This document shows positions 7,307 to 15,106 of a stretch of DNA of 34,968 bases, piece after piece (positions within the stretch are counted from its first letter, which is position 1; every line of letters starts with the position of its first letter). The DNA is from a virus, in IMG/VR virus record IMGVR_UViG_3300030677_000013, positions 1 through 34,968 of that record. One strand, written 5' to 3'. Below the pieces are notes generated by a model, which did not search any database, was not told where the DNA came from, and saw only the letters and a program-made list of their open reading frames with translations. Made by a program: the position numbers and the translations under genes.

Positions 7307-8824
7307 TTACGGCTGCAGCGTTACCAGCACGCTGGTGGTGTTGACTGCGCCAGCGCAATTACCTGCGATCTGGATGGGGACTCCGACGCGGGCTGCACGC
7401 GGAACCTGAGACTGGCTGGCAATCGGCGGCCCATAGATGTAGTAGCCATCCTCCATGTAGGGCTCGCCACCCACGGTGTTCGGCTGAAGCGTGCCGAAGG
7501 GAGCGCCGTACCAGTAGCCAGGCGCGAGGAAGCCGTTGGCGACGAATTGCTGGCAGACCTGCGCGTAATTCGTGATGAACTTGTGGGTGCCCGCGTCGTC
7601 CTGAGCAACCTTCGTCCCGGCGGTGGCGGCGGTGTAGAGGGTATTGAAGCCCGCAGCCTGAAGCGAGACGGCGAACACGTCGGCGCCGATCACTGTGTCC
7701 ACGAAGTTGTTCGTGACGCAGGTCGTACCGGGGAAGAAGATCGGAACGCCGTTGTCGATCTGCGCGTAGACGTTGCAGTTCTTCGACTGAAGGATCGCGA
7801 GCTGACCGGACGTGATGTTCTCGGCCACGAGGGTCGGCATCGTCTGGTAGGCCAGCGAGATCATCGTATTGGTGCCCGAATAGTTGAGGTACAGGATGCG
7901 CGCGAGGGCGGAGATCACCCCGCAAGAGTTGGTCGAGGAGTAGCTGACCATGCTCTTGTTGCAGGAGGTCTTCGACATCGTGTACGCGAGGTCGGTGGTG
8001 GAGCTCGACAGAAGGCACGCCGGCTCCTGCGACGTCGCCCCATAGAAGTGCTTCCGAGTCGAACCGCTCTGGATGAAGCCTTGGACTGCGAGGTGGTCCG
8101 CATCTGCGGTGATGGCCGGGTTGGCGAACGCATACCACTGGCCGCCGAAGTTGGCGTCCATGCGGGTGGCGTTCTGGAGCGCCGTCTCGGCCGCAAGCCC
8201 AGCCGATGTGTACGCTCCGGGGAAGGAAGCCGCCAGGCCGAGCAGGGAGCTGATGTCCGTCTCGCCGCCGCCGGTCGGGGTTGTCGCGAAGCTGACCGCG
8301 CTGGCTGCGCCCGTCGTTTCGCTCGTCAGCTCGAAGCGGGAATACACCTGATTCCAGACCACCGTTGCAACTCCAGCGAGCGCCGTGGCGATGAGCGCCG
8401 CGATGCCCGGCAGCGTGACAGCGCCGGTGAAGTTGATACCCGTGTGCTGCGTGACCGCGCCGCCGTTGACGGCCAGCCCAAAGGCTCCGTTGGCGATGCC
8501 GGTGAAGTTCGAAAGAGCTTGCTGCGTGATGGAGAGGCCGCCGCCCAGGAGCTTCCCAGCCGTCGCGGATTCAGCCCAGCTCCCAATGAGGAGGCGGGGA
8601 GGAGTGGGAACCTGCGCGAAGTGGAGGAGGGCCGCCTGATACTCTAGGCCGCCGGTGCCCCAGTCACCAGCCACCGCCGCCGAGCTGGTATAGGTGCGGT
8701 AGCCCTGCGTCTGGTCGATCAGGGCGGTCGCGGTCACTACGAGGAGGTCGCTGGTGTCTTGACCCTGCCCGGCAGTCTGGGCCAGCGAGATCTGTACGTC
8801 GATTAGAGTGCTCTCGTCGATCAT
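7307..8824 (-). CDS. Tail sheath protein, DUF3383 family
   Basis: A 505-residue protein starting in an ATGA overlap with the neck gene. It contains a large insertion domain (residues about 80-230), then QWYAFANPAITADADHLAVQ, YLNYSGTNTMISLAYQTMP and the C-terminal part with W-Y-G-A-P-F-G-T-L and YMEDGYYIYGPPIASQSQ. This is the layout of DUF3383 proteins, the contractile sheath of a group of myophages with DUF3277 tubes. Its presence is the main evidence that the phage tail is contractile. Confidence 0.88.
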   Translation of the reverse strand: MIDESTLIDVQISLAQTAGQGQDTSDLLVVTATALIDQTQGYRTYTSSAAVAGDWGTGGLEYQAALLHFAQVPTPPRLLIGSWAESATAGKLLGGGLSITQQALSNFTGIANGAFGLAVNGGAVTQHTGINFTGAVTLPGIAALIATALAGVATVVWNQVYSRFELTSETTGAASAVSFATTPTGGGETDISSLLGLAASFPGAYTSAGLAAETALQNATRMDANFGGQWYAFANPAITADADHLAVQGFIQSGSTRKHFYGATSQEPACLLSSSTTDLAYTMSKTSCNKSMVSYSSTNSCGVISALARILYLNYSGTNTMISLAYQTMPTLVAENITSGQLAILQSKNCNVYAQIDNGVPIFFPGTTCVTNNFVDTVIGADVFAVSLQAAGFNTLYTAATAGTKVAQDDAGTHKFITNYAQVCQQFVANGFLAPGYWYGAPFGTLQPNTVGGEPYMEDGYYIYGPPIASQSQVPRAARVGVPIQIAGNCAGAVNTTSVLVTLQP

Positions 8825-9501
8825 GAATCCTCCTCGGTGCTACTCGTGATGGTCAGAACGTTGGTTACGGGCGGGGTGATGACGGTGAGCTCCGCCGATG
8901 CCAGGTCGAGTACCCGATACCGTAAGCATATCGCGCGACGCAAGTGCATCCGGAAGTCCAACCTGCGAACCCATACCTGCTTGATCAGCTCCGACATCGG
9001 CTGAGGATCATCGACCGAAACGTAGCGGATGGAAGACTTTCCGAGCGCCTCCAGGTTCTGAGGAACCCGCACGTTGTTCCAGATCGAGGAGGCGGCCGTC
9101 TCGCAGAGCGGGCCGTAGATCGTGATGTCGACGCTGAACAGCTCGTTCGAATAGATGAAGTCGAACGCCGGTGCTGTGGTCTCGCCATTCCCGCCGAACT
9201 CGCTGGTGCCGAAGGGCTGGACTCCAAAGCCTCCGTCGCTGGCCTTGTCGCGAACGTGGTGCCTGAAGGCGTCCCAGTCCCGATTGCGGTTCTTCACCCA
9301 GAACGCCAGCCAGGTCGTGCTGGTGTCCGGCTGCTCCGGGATGGGGTTCTGGTACTTCGGGCGGACGAGCGTGTCGTCGAGGCCGGTCAGCCCCACGAAG
9401 AAGGGTTGGAGGACGTCTGCCAGGGCGTCATCGTCGAGGGGCGTCTCCTCCGAGAGAAGGTAGCCGCCGGTGCTGCTGTCGTTGATGGGGTTAGTAGCCA
9501 T
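8821..9501 (-). CDS. Neck protein, LIC_12616 / neck-terminator-like
   Basis: A 226-residue protein from ATG 9501, preceded by GGAG at 7 bases. A longer reading to 9591 is only a shadow of the upstream gene. It contains FFVGLTGLDDTLVRPKYQ, TTWLAFWVKNRNRDWDAF and VDITIYGPLCETAASSIW, a pattern I associate with LIC_12616-family proteins that cap or join the tail at the neck. Position between head-tail joining genes and the sheath fits a tail terminator. The family name is from memory and moderately secure. Confidence 0.7.
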   Translation of the reverse strand: MATNPINDSSTGGYLLSEETPLDDDALADVLQPFFVGLTGLDDTLVRPKYQNPIPEQPDTSTTWLAFWVKNRNRDWDAFRHHVRDKASDGGFGVQPFGTSEFGGNGETTAPAFDFIYSNELFSVDITIYGPLCETAASSIWNNVRVPQNLEALGKSSIRYVSVDDPQPMSELIKQVWVRRLDFRMHLRRAICLRYRVLDLASAELTVITPPVTNVLTITSSTEEDS

Positions 9502-9895
9502 TCTTGCGCTCCAGCGGCAGATCCGCGACCTTCTGAGATGTGGCGGTGGCCTGAGTCCAGCCTTCGCCGAAGACGAGGTAATCCTCCACATCCGTCACCT
9601 GCAGCTCGAGTCCCCGCCACAGAACCACGTCCGCGATGATCCCGTTGGCTTGCTTGCGGAGAGCGCACTTGGCGATGACGGTGTAGGTGCTGGTGGCGGT
9701 CACGGCGTCTTCCGTCTGGCTCTGCCCGTTCTTCCCCCCGGCGGCGCACACAACCCCGCGGACGCCCTTGAGGGTGACGGAGGTGGACTTCGACCGGCCG
9801 CCAGGCGACATGACGAGCGTAGCGCGCACGACGTCGAAGGTGCTGGAGAGCATCGGGCTGTTGCCGACGACGGCGATGGGGTTCAATCCCGGCAC
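9491..9895 (-). CDS. Head-tail joining / head closure candidate
   Basis: A 134-residue protein starting at a GTG that overlaps the TAG of the upstream gene by one base (TAGTG). It begins MPGLNPIAVVGNSPMLSSTF and has LELQVTDVEDYLVFGEGWTQ. I do not recognise a named family with certainty. Position, in the row connector - HK97 gp10-like - this gene - neck terminator, suggests a head closure or stopper protein. Length fits such proteins (100-140 residues). Confidence 0.5.
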   Translation of the reverse strand: MPGLNPIAVVGNSPMLSSTFDVVRATLVMSPGGRSKSTSVTLKGVRGVVCAAGGKNGQSQTEDAVTATSTYTVIAKCALRKQANGIIADVVLWRGLELQVTDVEDYLVFGEGWTQATATSQKVADLPLERKNGY

Positions 9896-10407
9896 TAGCT
9901 ACCTGCCCTTCGGTTGCGCTTGACGTAGTTGGTGGCGTTCAAAAGCTGGCCGGTGTCGATGTAGCGGTTGGTCCGGGTTACGCCCCGGCGCTGGCGGGCG
10001 GCGATGGTGGAATCAGCCAGGGGCTTCCATGGCCCAGCGATGATCTTGTCCTTGATGCCGATGACCCCGGCCATGCCGGCGGCATCAAGGGCGGCTTCGA
10101 ACCGCTCCTTATTGCCATCGAGGACAGCGGTGGCTCCAGCCTTCAGCGCGGCGATAATCTCCACCTTCTTCTCCTCAACACCGTCCTCCATGAAATTTCC
10201 GGGCGGAATGCCCTGTGCCGGAGACCCCTTATCTTGGATTGCTGCGAGCTGGGCGTTCGTGAGCCCATCCTCGTCGTCACGGTCAGTCGTACTCTCCGGA
10301 TAGCCAACCAACACCTCCCGATCTCCGAGCGCCTTCAGCGCGGCCATGAAGTTCGGCAGCGTGTTTGTGTGAAGGACGACATGCGCGTGGATCGAGGGAT
10401 TAGCCAT
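9895..10407 (-). CDS. Tail completion / HK97 gp10-like morphogenesis protein
   Basis: A 170-residue protein. DREVLVGYPE, then LTNAQLAAIQDKGSPAQGIP, F-M-E-D-G-V and the C-terminal WKPLADSTIAARQRRGVTRT plus Y-I-D-T-G-Q-L-L-N-A-T are the typical elements of phage virion morphogenesis proteins of the HK97 gp10 type ('vGy......g.t.a.iA...E.G.....iP.RpF', then 'w.pls..Ti..K......pLidtG.L..s'). This family joins the tail to the head. It overlaps the connector gene at its start by 8 bases. Confidence 0.75.
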   Translation of the reverse strand: MANPSIHAHVVLHTNTLPNFMAALKALGDREVLVGYPESTTDRDDEDGLTNAQLAAIQDKGSPAQGIPPGNFMEDGVEEKKVEIIAALKAGATAVLDGNKERFEAALDAAGMAGVIGIKDKIIAGPWKPLADSTIAARQRRGVTRTNRYIDTGQLLNATNYVKRNRRAGS

Positions 10408-10882
10408 TCCGCCAGCCCGGTCCGATCCCGACGATGCCGTTCAGAACGAACAGGCCACCACCGCCGTAGCCCTCGCCGTAGAAGCTGCCCGTGAACTGTA
10501 TTGGGCCAGCGCCAAAGAAGGAGATCAAGCGCGCCAGGCGGATCCCATAGATGGTGAGGTTCCAGTGCGAGGCTCCAGCAACGGTCGCGGACGGGACGTC
10601 GTAGCTGACGGAGGTGGCCGCGCCAGATTCGCCGCTCACCACGCCGCGCGCCAGGCCGGGAAGGTCGCCGCCTCCCGCAGAGTAGGCCTCAAGAACGATG
10701 TTGTGGGCAACGTAGAGATCGATCGCGATCTTCCACTGATCTCCCCAGCGGCATTGATTGAGCATGCTGGTGGCGATATTGATCCAGAACTGGATCTGAT
10801 CGTCCGGCCATGTTGCGGTGCTTGCGAAGACAGGGAAGTCCTCGCGAAAAGACCCGATGGTCACTGGCGGCGTTGTGGACAT
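10400..10882 (-). CDS. Head-tail connector, DUF4054 family
   Basis: A 160-residue protein. The N-terminal part (SFREDFPVFASTATWPDDQI, then FWINIATSMLNQCRWGDQW and D-L-Y-V-A-H) is the DUF4054 pattern ('FR..fPeFa....yp...i..wl..A...l....wg......a..ll.AHll'), an adaptor that binds under the portal. The C-terminal 30 residues are glycine-rich and aromatic. The start is an ATG at 10882. It is placed after the capsid genes, as expected. Confidence 0.82.
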   Translation of the reverse strand: MSTTPPVTIGSFREDFPVFASTATWPDDQIQFWINIATSMLNQCRWGDQWKIAIDLYVAHNIVLEAYSAGGGDLPGLARGVVSGESGAATSVSYDVPSATVAGASHWNLTIYGIRLARLISFFGAGPIQFTGSFYGEGYGGGGLFVLNGIVGIGPGWRNG

Positions 10883-10895
10883 CGGGCCTCCTCGG

Positions 10896-11567
10896 CTACT
10901 TGGCTACAGGTGCGGTCTTGGCAGCTTCGCCAGGCTGGGTTTCGGCTGCGGGGATGACGGGCGGGATTGCGGGAATCGGCGCGCCCGCGATCTTCACCCC
11001 ATTCAGCGCGAGGTACGGGTGGGTCGAGAGGGCGACTGGAACCTGATGCTCACCCGCAGGGAAGTCGATCGACCGCGTGTAGTCAACCGTGAGCAGCACG
11101 CGCTTGGGGAAGATCATCTTCACTGTGTCGCCGGCGTCAAGCACCGGAGTATCGGGAACCTCAGCAGCCGTCGACTTTCCGACAGTCGCGGGGTCGATGG
11201 CATTCTCGGCGTTGAAGTCCGCGGCTACCAGGCGCAGAGCAGCCTGAAGGTTGCCGTAGGCGACGTTGAGGACTTCCTCCGGCTCTCCGGGCTTGTAATC
11301 GACGTAGGCCGCGTTGGCGAGGTCTACCGCACCCTGCAACCCTGCCTTGGACTTCTCGGGGATGTCGGTGCCCTTGAGCTGCTTCTCGACCGACGTGATG
11401 AGCAGTTCGAGCTGCGCTTTGGCTTGGCCGGGCTGAGGACCGGCGGAAGGTGACGGGATCAACGGCTGGTCGATCTGACCATGATCCGTCACCACGGGCT
11501 TCGATCCAGTTGCGACCGGAGCAGGGGCATTGGGAAGTTGTGCGACGATTACAGGGGTATTGGACAT
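10896..11567 (-). CDS. Unknown protein of the head gene cluster
   Basis: A 223-residue protein with AGAGG 8 bases before its ATG. Residues 1-50 and 195-223 are rich in Pro, Ala and Gln and probably disordered. The middle has a helical stretch (AKAQLELLITSVEKQLKGTD) and a part with VKMIFPKRVLLTVDYTRSID and GEHQVPVALSTHPYLALNGV. I recognise no family. It stands between the capsid gene (with the inserted homing endonuclease) and the DUF4054 connector, so a minor head or head-fibre role is possible, but this is inference only. Confidence 0.6.
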   Translation of the reverse strand: MSNTPVIVAQLPNAPAPVATGSKPVVTDHGQIDQPLIPSPSAGPQPGQAKAQLELLITSVEKQLKGTDIPEKSKAGLQGAVDLANAAYVDYKPGEPEEVLNVAYGNLQAALRLVAADFNAENAIDPATVGKSTAAEVPDTPVLDAGDTVKMIFPKRVLLTVDYTRSIDFPAGEHQVPVALSTHPYLALNGVKIAGAPIPAIPPVIPAAETQPGEAAKTAPVAK

Positions 11568-11631
11568 GCGGACATCCTCTCACGAAAGGCAGCGCATAAA
11601 GCGTCATCTCTCGCAAGAATACCAGCCGAGG

Positions 11632-12399
11632 TCAAGCCTTAGCCTCCCTGACGCGCCGCGCAACCTGACCCGCCTTCATCTTCAATCGTGTCTCTTCTGA
11701 TACCGCATGCCCCTTTAGCGCGGCCGACACTTTCGCGCGCGACTCGGCGGATTTATTACGAAGAGTCAACGATGCCACAATCTTCGCTTTCGTATCTGGG
11801 GATAGGACGTGACCCACCTTCACATGATGACGCCCTTCCGCGACCCGCCGTAAAGCTGCCTCCTTCATCTTCTGCCTCGTCTCGGGGCTCTTCGGTTTGC
11901 CCTTGTTTAGATTGCCATAAGTATTCCCTTTTAGCCGGTCGGACATCCCAGCAGGAACGCGGCCTCTGATCTTTGCACCAATCTTCGCTTTCGTCTCTTC
12001 GGAGTGCGGGATTCCGGCGCGGCGCGCGTTGCCAACAAGCCCGGCGCTGATTTTAGCCGAAATTCTATCGCGCAACTCTTGGGTCATATCCCGCTGGCCG
12101 TCGCCGCCTGCCGTTTGATTTACGAGAGGGCCAAGAGGTTCTCGACCAATCTCCGCAATCGTTCTGATCTCTAGAGCCACGGCCTCATCCCTCGTTAGGC
12201 CTTCAGCCAGCTTTACCTTGGGAATCGACACGCCGCTTTCCAGCATCCCGCGAATGATTCGGCTCCGGTGGCTATCGCGCTCCTTGCTTTTGCAAGACCG
12301 CTCGTGATCGAGCCAGCGATTGCCCTTGCCAAACCCGACATAGAAAGGCGTGCCGTCTTCACGACTCAAGATATAGACATAGTAGATGTTTGCGGACAT
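11632..12399 (-). CDS. GIY-YIG homing endonuclease with NUMOD3-like repeats
   Basis: A 255-residue free-standing endonuclease. Residues 6-24 hold the GIY-YIG pair (Y-Y-V-Y-I and Y-V-G-F-G), followed by R28, an E-A-x4-E helix (E72/E77, one of which should be the catalytic Glu) and N-Q-T-A-G-G-D-G at 94-101. From about residue 130 on there are five short repeats of the type S-x-E-T-x-x-K-I, as in NUMOD3 DNA-binding modules. Such genes cut intron- or gene-free alleles and spread by repair. Insertion between the capsid gene and a head gene is a typical free-standing site. The GGAGG of its ribosome binding site is inside a hairpin (see next entry), and a good promoter precedes it. Confidence 0.88.
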   Translation of the reverse strand: MSANIYYVYILSREDGTPFYVGFGKGNRWLDHERSCKSKERDSHRSRIIRGMLESGVSIPKVKLAEGLTRDEAVALEIRTIAEIGREPLGPLVNQTAGGDGQRDMTQELRDRISAKISAGLVGNARRAGIPHSEETKAKIGAKIRGRVPAGMSDRLKGNTYGNLNKGKPKSPETRQKMKEAALRRVAEGRHHVKVGHVLSPDTKAKIVASLTLRNKSAESRAKVSAALKGHAVSEETRLKMKAGQVARRVREAKA

Positions 12400-12428
12400 A
12401 AAAATGGAGCCTCCTAAGGAGACTCCAT
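12400..12428 (-). terminator. Hairpin with T-run after the capsid gene; also covers the endonuclease ribosome binding site
   Basis: Minus-strand RNA would form an 11-bp stem (arms 12418-12428 and 12404-12414, one U-G pair) with a three-base loop UUA, followed by five U. This has the form of a rho-independent terminator for capsid transcripts. The 3' arm contains GGAGG, which is the ribosome binding site of the GIY-YIG gene (ATG at 12399-12397, ten bases away). The same hairpin can therefore end capsid transcription and hide the start of the endonuclease. Confidence 0.72.
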
Positions 12429-12442
12429 TCTAACAGATTTCT

Positions 12443-12470
12443 ATTATAACTAACCACTACAACCCATCAA
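12443..12470 (-). promoter_or_regulatory. Sigma70-like promoter upstream of the GIY-YIG gene
   Basis: On the minus strand TTGATG (12470-12465) and a perfect TATAAT (12448-12443) stand 16 bases apart. The -35 lies within the last codons of the capsid gene and the -10 just after its stop. Transcripts would begin near 12436, a few bases before the hairpin that covers the endonuclease ribosome binding site. Confidence 0.55.
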
Positions 12471-13527
12471 AGTAGCCGACCGTTTCTGGGTAAGGCATCT
12501 CGACAACGCCGAGCTTGCAGTAGTAGGTCGTGAGGTGATAAAGCCCACGATACTCGACCGGGGTGCGCTGCAGCATGGTCTTGGGGAAGCGCACGAACCG
12601 CTTGTCCTTGGTGTAGACCGTTGCGCGGTCCACAGTGCCGGTCGTGCCGATCGTGCCGCCGACGCCTGCGCCAACTGCCCACTTGGTGGAGCGGATGGAG
12701 AGCCGTCCCTTGCCGTCCGCGGTGAGGAGGTTGTTCTCCTCGATATACCGCTTGATCGACATAAGGCCAGAAGCCGTCGCCACCTTCGCCGTCGCGATGT
12801 AGCCGTACTGCGCGGGCGGGATGAGGATGTCGGTCGGGATGACTGCCCAGGCGGAAGCGGCCCAAACGGTCGTCAGCATGAAATTGAAGTCGTTCAGGAT
12901 CTCGTCGGGGGACTTGCTCGCCCAGGTGGTGCCACCCTGCGCGCCCTGCGGGAGATTCGTGACCGTGGAGACCTTGCTGTTGTTCAACAGGCCGGTATAG
13001 CCGAAGCCGGTGTCGCCGATGTAGACCTGCTCATCGGTGTCCATCTCGTGTTTGCGGCTCATCGCCTCGAACTTCTGCTGGTCGATCGGACGACCGATCT
13101 TGGCAGACGCTTCGATCTCGGGGATCGTATAGCCCAGCTCGTTGGCCCAGAGGGTCAGCGGGTTGGCGATCTTCGCGATGTCCAGCGAGACGCCGGCAAT
13201 CTGGTTGGCGTTCTTGCCAGCCCAGCTCTTGCCGTTGCCGATACCCTGTCCTGCACCGAGGCCGCCGTTCGAGAAGAACGTCGAGAGGGTGTAGGAGCTG
13301 GCGTCGTCCGCAATCGACACGTCCTCACGGGTGTCGATGTCGCGCGACCACTTGATATCGATGAGGGGCATGTTCAGCGTCATGTCGAGACGCTCCAGCT
13401 CTCCGAGGAAGAACGCGCCGGTGGAGTCCACGTAACGGCCGTCATGCGTCTGGGTCTTCTGGCCCAGCGGCTTGCCGAGTGCGTTGCCGTTGCTGTCGAT
13501 TGTGCGCTGGCTGTCGAAGGTGAGCAT
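12457..13527 (-). CDS. Major capsid protein, DUF2184 family
   Basis: A 356-residue protein. LERLDMTLNMPLIDIKWSRD, then REDVSIADDASSYTLSTFF, W-A-N-E-L-G-Y-T-I-P-E-I-E and the C-terminal QRTPVEYRGLYHLTTYYCKL with a final Y-P-E-T-V-G-Y-F-D-G-L fit the DUF2184 family of HK97-fold major capsid proteins. It follows protease/scaffold and cement genes, the standard order. A GGGAG lies about 8 bases before the ATG, and a GC-rich hairpin sits in the leader at 13563-13579. A terminator-like hairpin follows at 12400-12428. Confidence 0.9.
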   Translation of the reverse strand: MLTFDSQRTIDSNGNALGKPLGQKTQTHDGRYVDSTGAFFLGELERLDMTLNMPLIDIKWSRDIDTREDVSIADDASSYTLSTFFSNGGLGAGQGIGNGKSWAGKNANQIAGVSLDIAKIANPLTLWANELGYTIPEIEASAKIGRPIDQQKFEAMSRKHEMDTDEQVYIGDTGFGYTGLLNNSKVSTVTNLPQGAQGGTTWASKSPDEILNDFNFMLTTVWAASAWAVIPTDILIPPAQYGYIATAKVATASGLMSIKRYIEENNLLTADGKGRLSIRSTKWAVGAGVGGTIGTTGTVDRATVYTKDKRFVRFPKTMLQRTPVEYRGLYHLTTYYCKLGVVEMPYPETVGYFDGL

Positions 13528-13562
13528 TGCTTATTCTCCCGGAATCAATCTGGTGATGCATA

Positions 13563-13579
13563 CCGGGGTGCCGCCCCGG
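13563..13579 (-). promoter_or_regulatory. GC hairpin in the capsid mRNA leader
   Basis: A perfect 6-bp inverted repeat CCGGGG/CCCCGG with a five-base loop lies about 36 bases upstream of the capsid ATG. No T-run follows on the minus strand, so it is unlikely to be a terminator. It may protect the 5' end of a processed capsid mRNA, which is a guess. Confidence 0.35.
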
Positions 13580-13615
13580 CTCGGGTTAGAACGAAAGGTT
13601 GGTCGAGACCGCGCC

Positions 13616-14197
13616 TTAGATGTTGTAGGCGATCTCACCTACGCCGGTGGAATCAACGCCACCCTGATAGGTCGTAGTTGCGGGAAGTGCGAAGCCAGAA
13701 CCGCCAGGGTTCGCCACTTCGAATCCCCCCTGTACGTGCGGGGCGGAAGAGGCGGCGGTCCAGATATACACGGTGCCACCCTTGACGGGCGTTCCGTTGA
13801 TCTGGGCCATGATGTAGCCCGAGCGAAGGATGTTGGCAGCGCCGATGTCGATTCCGCCGGCTACGCCGAGGGCGACGTTCAGGCTTCCCGACCACTGCTG
13901 GAAGGGGTAGGTCCGGACGGTGATGCCGTAGATCGTGACGTCGCCTACAGTCAGGGGACGTACGCCCTGCGAGGTGGCGTCGATGATGACCGGCTGCCCG
14001 AAGACCGTCGGAGGATTCGCCGCGTCAATGAGCGTCGGCTCGATGGTGGGAGTGGGGTTGATCCGAGAGATCGTTCCCGGAACGCCAGCGCCCACGCGGT
14101 AGGTGATCGCGATGTCGCGAACCTTGTGACGCCCGAGGCGCTTGCCAGCAACGGGCTTTGTGCGGAAGGCTGCGAGAATCGAATCGAGGAAGGTCAT
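13616..14197 (-). CDS. Structural cement protein, Gp24-like
   Basis: A 193-residue protein. The N-terminal part (GKRLGRHKVRDIAITYRVGA, then GVPGTISRINPTPTIEP) and later GVRPLTVGD and YGITVRTYPFQQW are typical of the phage structural cement protein Gp24 group. The C-terminal half has N-G-T-P-V-K-G-G-T-V-Y-I-W. It decorates and stabilises capsids with DUF2184 shells. Position between the protease/scaffold and capsid genes supports the call. Confidence 0.8.
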   Translation of the reverse strand: MTFLDSILAAFRTKPVAGKRLGRHKVRDIAITYRVGAGVPGTISRINPTPTIEPTLIDAANPPTVFGQPVIIDATSQGVRPLTVGDVTIYGITVRTYPFQQWSGSLNVALGVAGGIDIGAANILRSGYIMAQINGTPVKGGTVYIWTAASSAPHVQGGFEVANPGGSGFALPATTTYQGGVDSTGVGEIAYNI

Positions 14198-14260
14198 TGG
14201 AGAGTCCCTTTCGGTGCAAAGTCAGTGCTACGGTGCTGCGGTGAACTTCAGAGGCCCGAG

Positions 14261-15106
14261 CTAATTGCTCTCTTTCGCCCAGAAAGCGGCGGCCTTGGCA
14301 TTGAACTCGGCGGGCGTGGTGGCCGGAGCGTTCAAGTCGAGAACTTTGGTCTTGCCATCATTCGTGCCACGATTGGCTTCGGAATGCTTGGCGGCATCGT
14401 TCACCAGGCGCATCGTCGCGCCCACGCCGTTGAACAGGTTCCGAACCTCGCCACAGCTCAGGCCAGTGATCGAGTCCGCGGTGAAGACCTTGGAGCCAGC
14501 ATGCTCGGCGACGATGACTGCACCCGCCGGGGTCATAGCTGCGATCCCCAGAGCCTTGCGGCGGAACTGGCAGATCTGATCCAGAGTCTTCTTGGGAGAG
14601 AGAGCGGCGTCGAGGGTCGGCTTCTTGATGCCAGGCGCGATGATCTCGGCGGTCGCGATGACCTCTTGGAAGCTGTCGACGAAGTGAGCGGAATCGCGGG
14701 CCTTGCGTGCGTCCTTGGTGCCGGTCTCCTTCTCCAGCTCCTCCTCCTCCGCATCCGTGACATCCTCGTCGCGGTGCTTCTTGTCGCGGGCCTCTTCCTT
14801 CTCTTCCAGATCCTTCACGCGCTTGTCGAAGGCTGCGAACTTGGCATCGTAGGCTTCGAATTTGGCGTCGAACGCGGCTGCATCTTCGGTGCCGCCCAGG
14901 TGGACATGAACGTCGCCACCCTCACCCTCGGCTGCATCCTCGACCTTCTCAAGCTCCGCATCGAGAGCCTTTTCCAACTCCTTCTCGTTCTCGGCGTCCT
15001 TGACGGGATCGCCGGTGGAGACGCGGGAGTCGCGGTAGCGCCGGATGATGCCAGCCTTGAGCGACTTGCGGACGGAATCGAATGTGAGAGTCTTCGTCTT
15101 TGCCAC
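14261..15106 (-). CDS. Internal in-frame scaffold product of the protease gene
   Basis: Inside the DUF2213 gene a GTG at 15106-15104 is preceded by a perfect GGAGG seven bases upstream (15118-15114). Starting there gives a 281-residue protein V-A-K-T-K-T-L-T-F-D-S with the charged coiled-coil region and no protease domain. Nested scaffold genes of this kind are established in lambda (Nu3) and relatives. The start site is seen in the sequence, the use of it is inferred. Confidence 0.6.
   Translation of the reverse strand: MAKTKTLTFDSVRKSLKAGIIRRYRDSRVSTGDPVKDAENEKELEKALDAELEKVEDAAEGEGGDVHVHLGGTEDAAAFDAKFEAYDAKFAAFDKRVKDLEEKEEARDKKHRDEDVTDAEEEELEKETGTKDARKARDSAHFVDSFQEVIATAEIIAPGIKKPTLDAALSPKKTLDQICQFRRKALGIAAMTPAGAVIVAEHAGSKVFTADSITGLSCGEVRNLFNGVGATMRLVNDAAKHSEANRGTNDGKTKVLDLNAPATTPAEFNAKAAAFWAKESN

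Noticed and set aside
7028-8647. 539-codon open frame on the plus strand
   Set aside because: Shadow of the tube and sheath genes; Arg/Val/Ala-rich low-complexity product.
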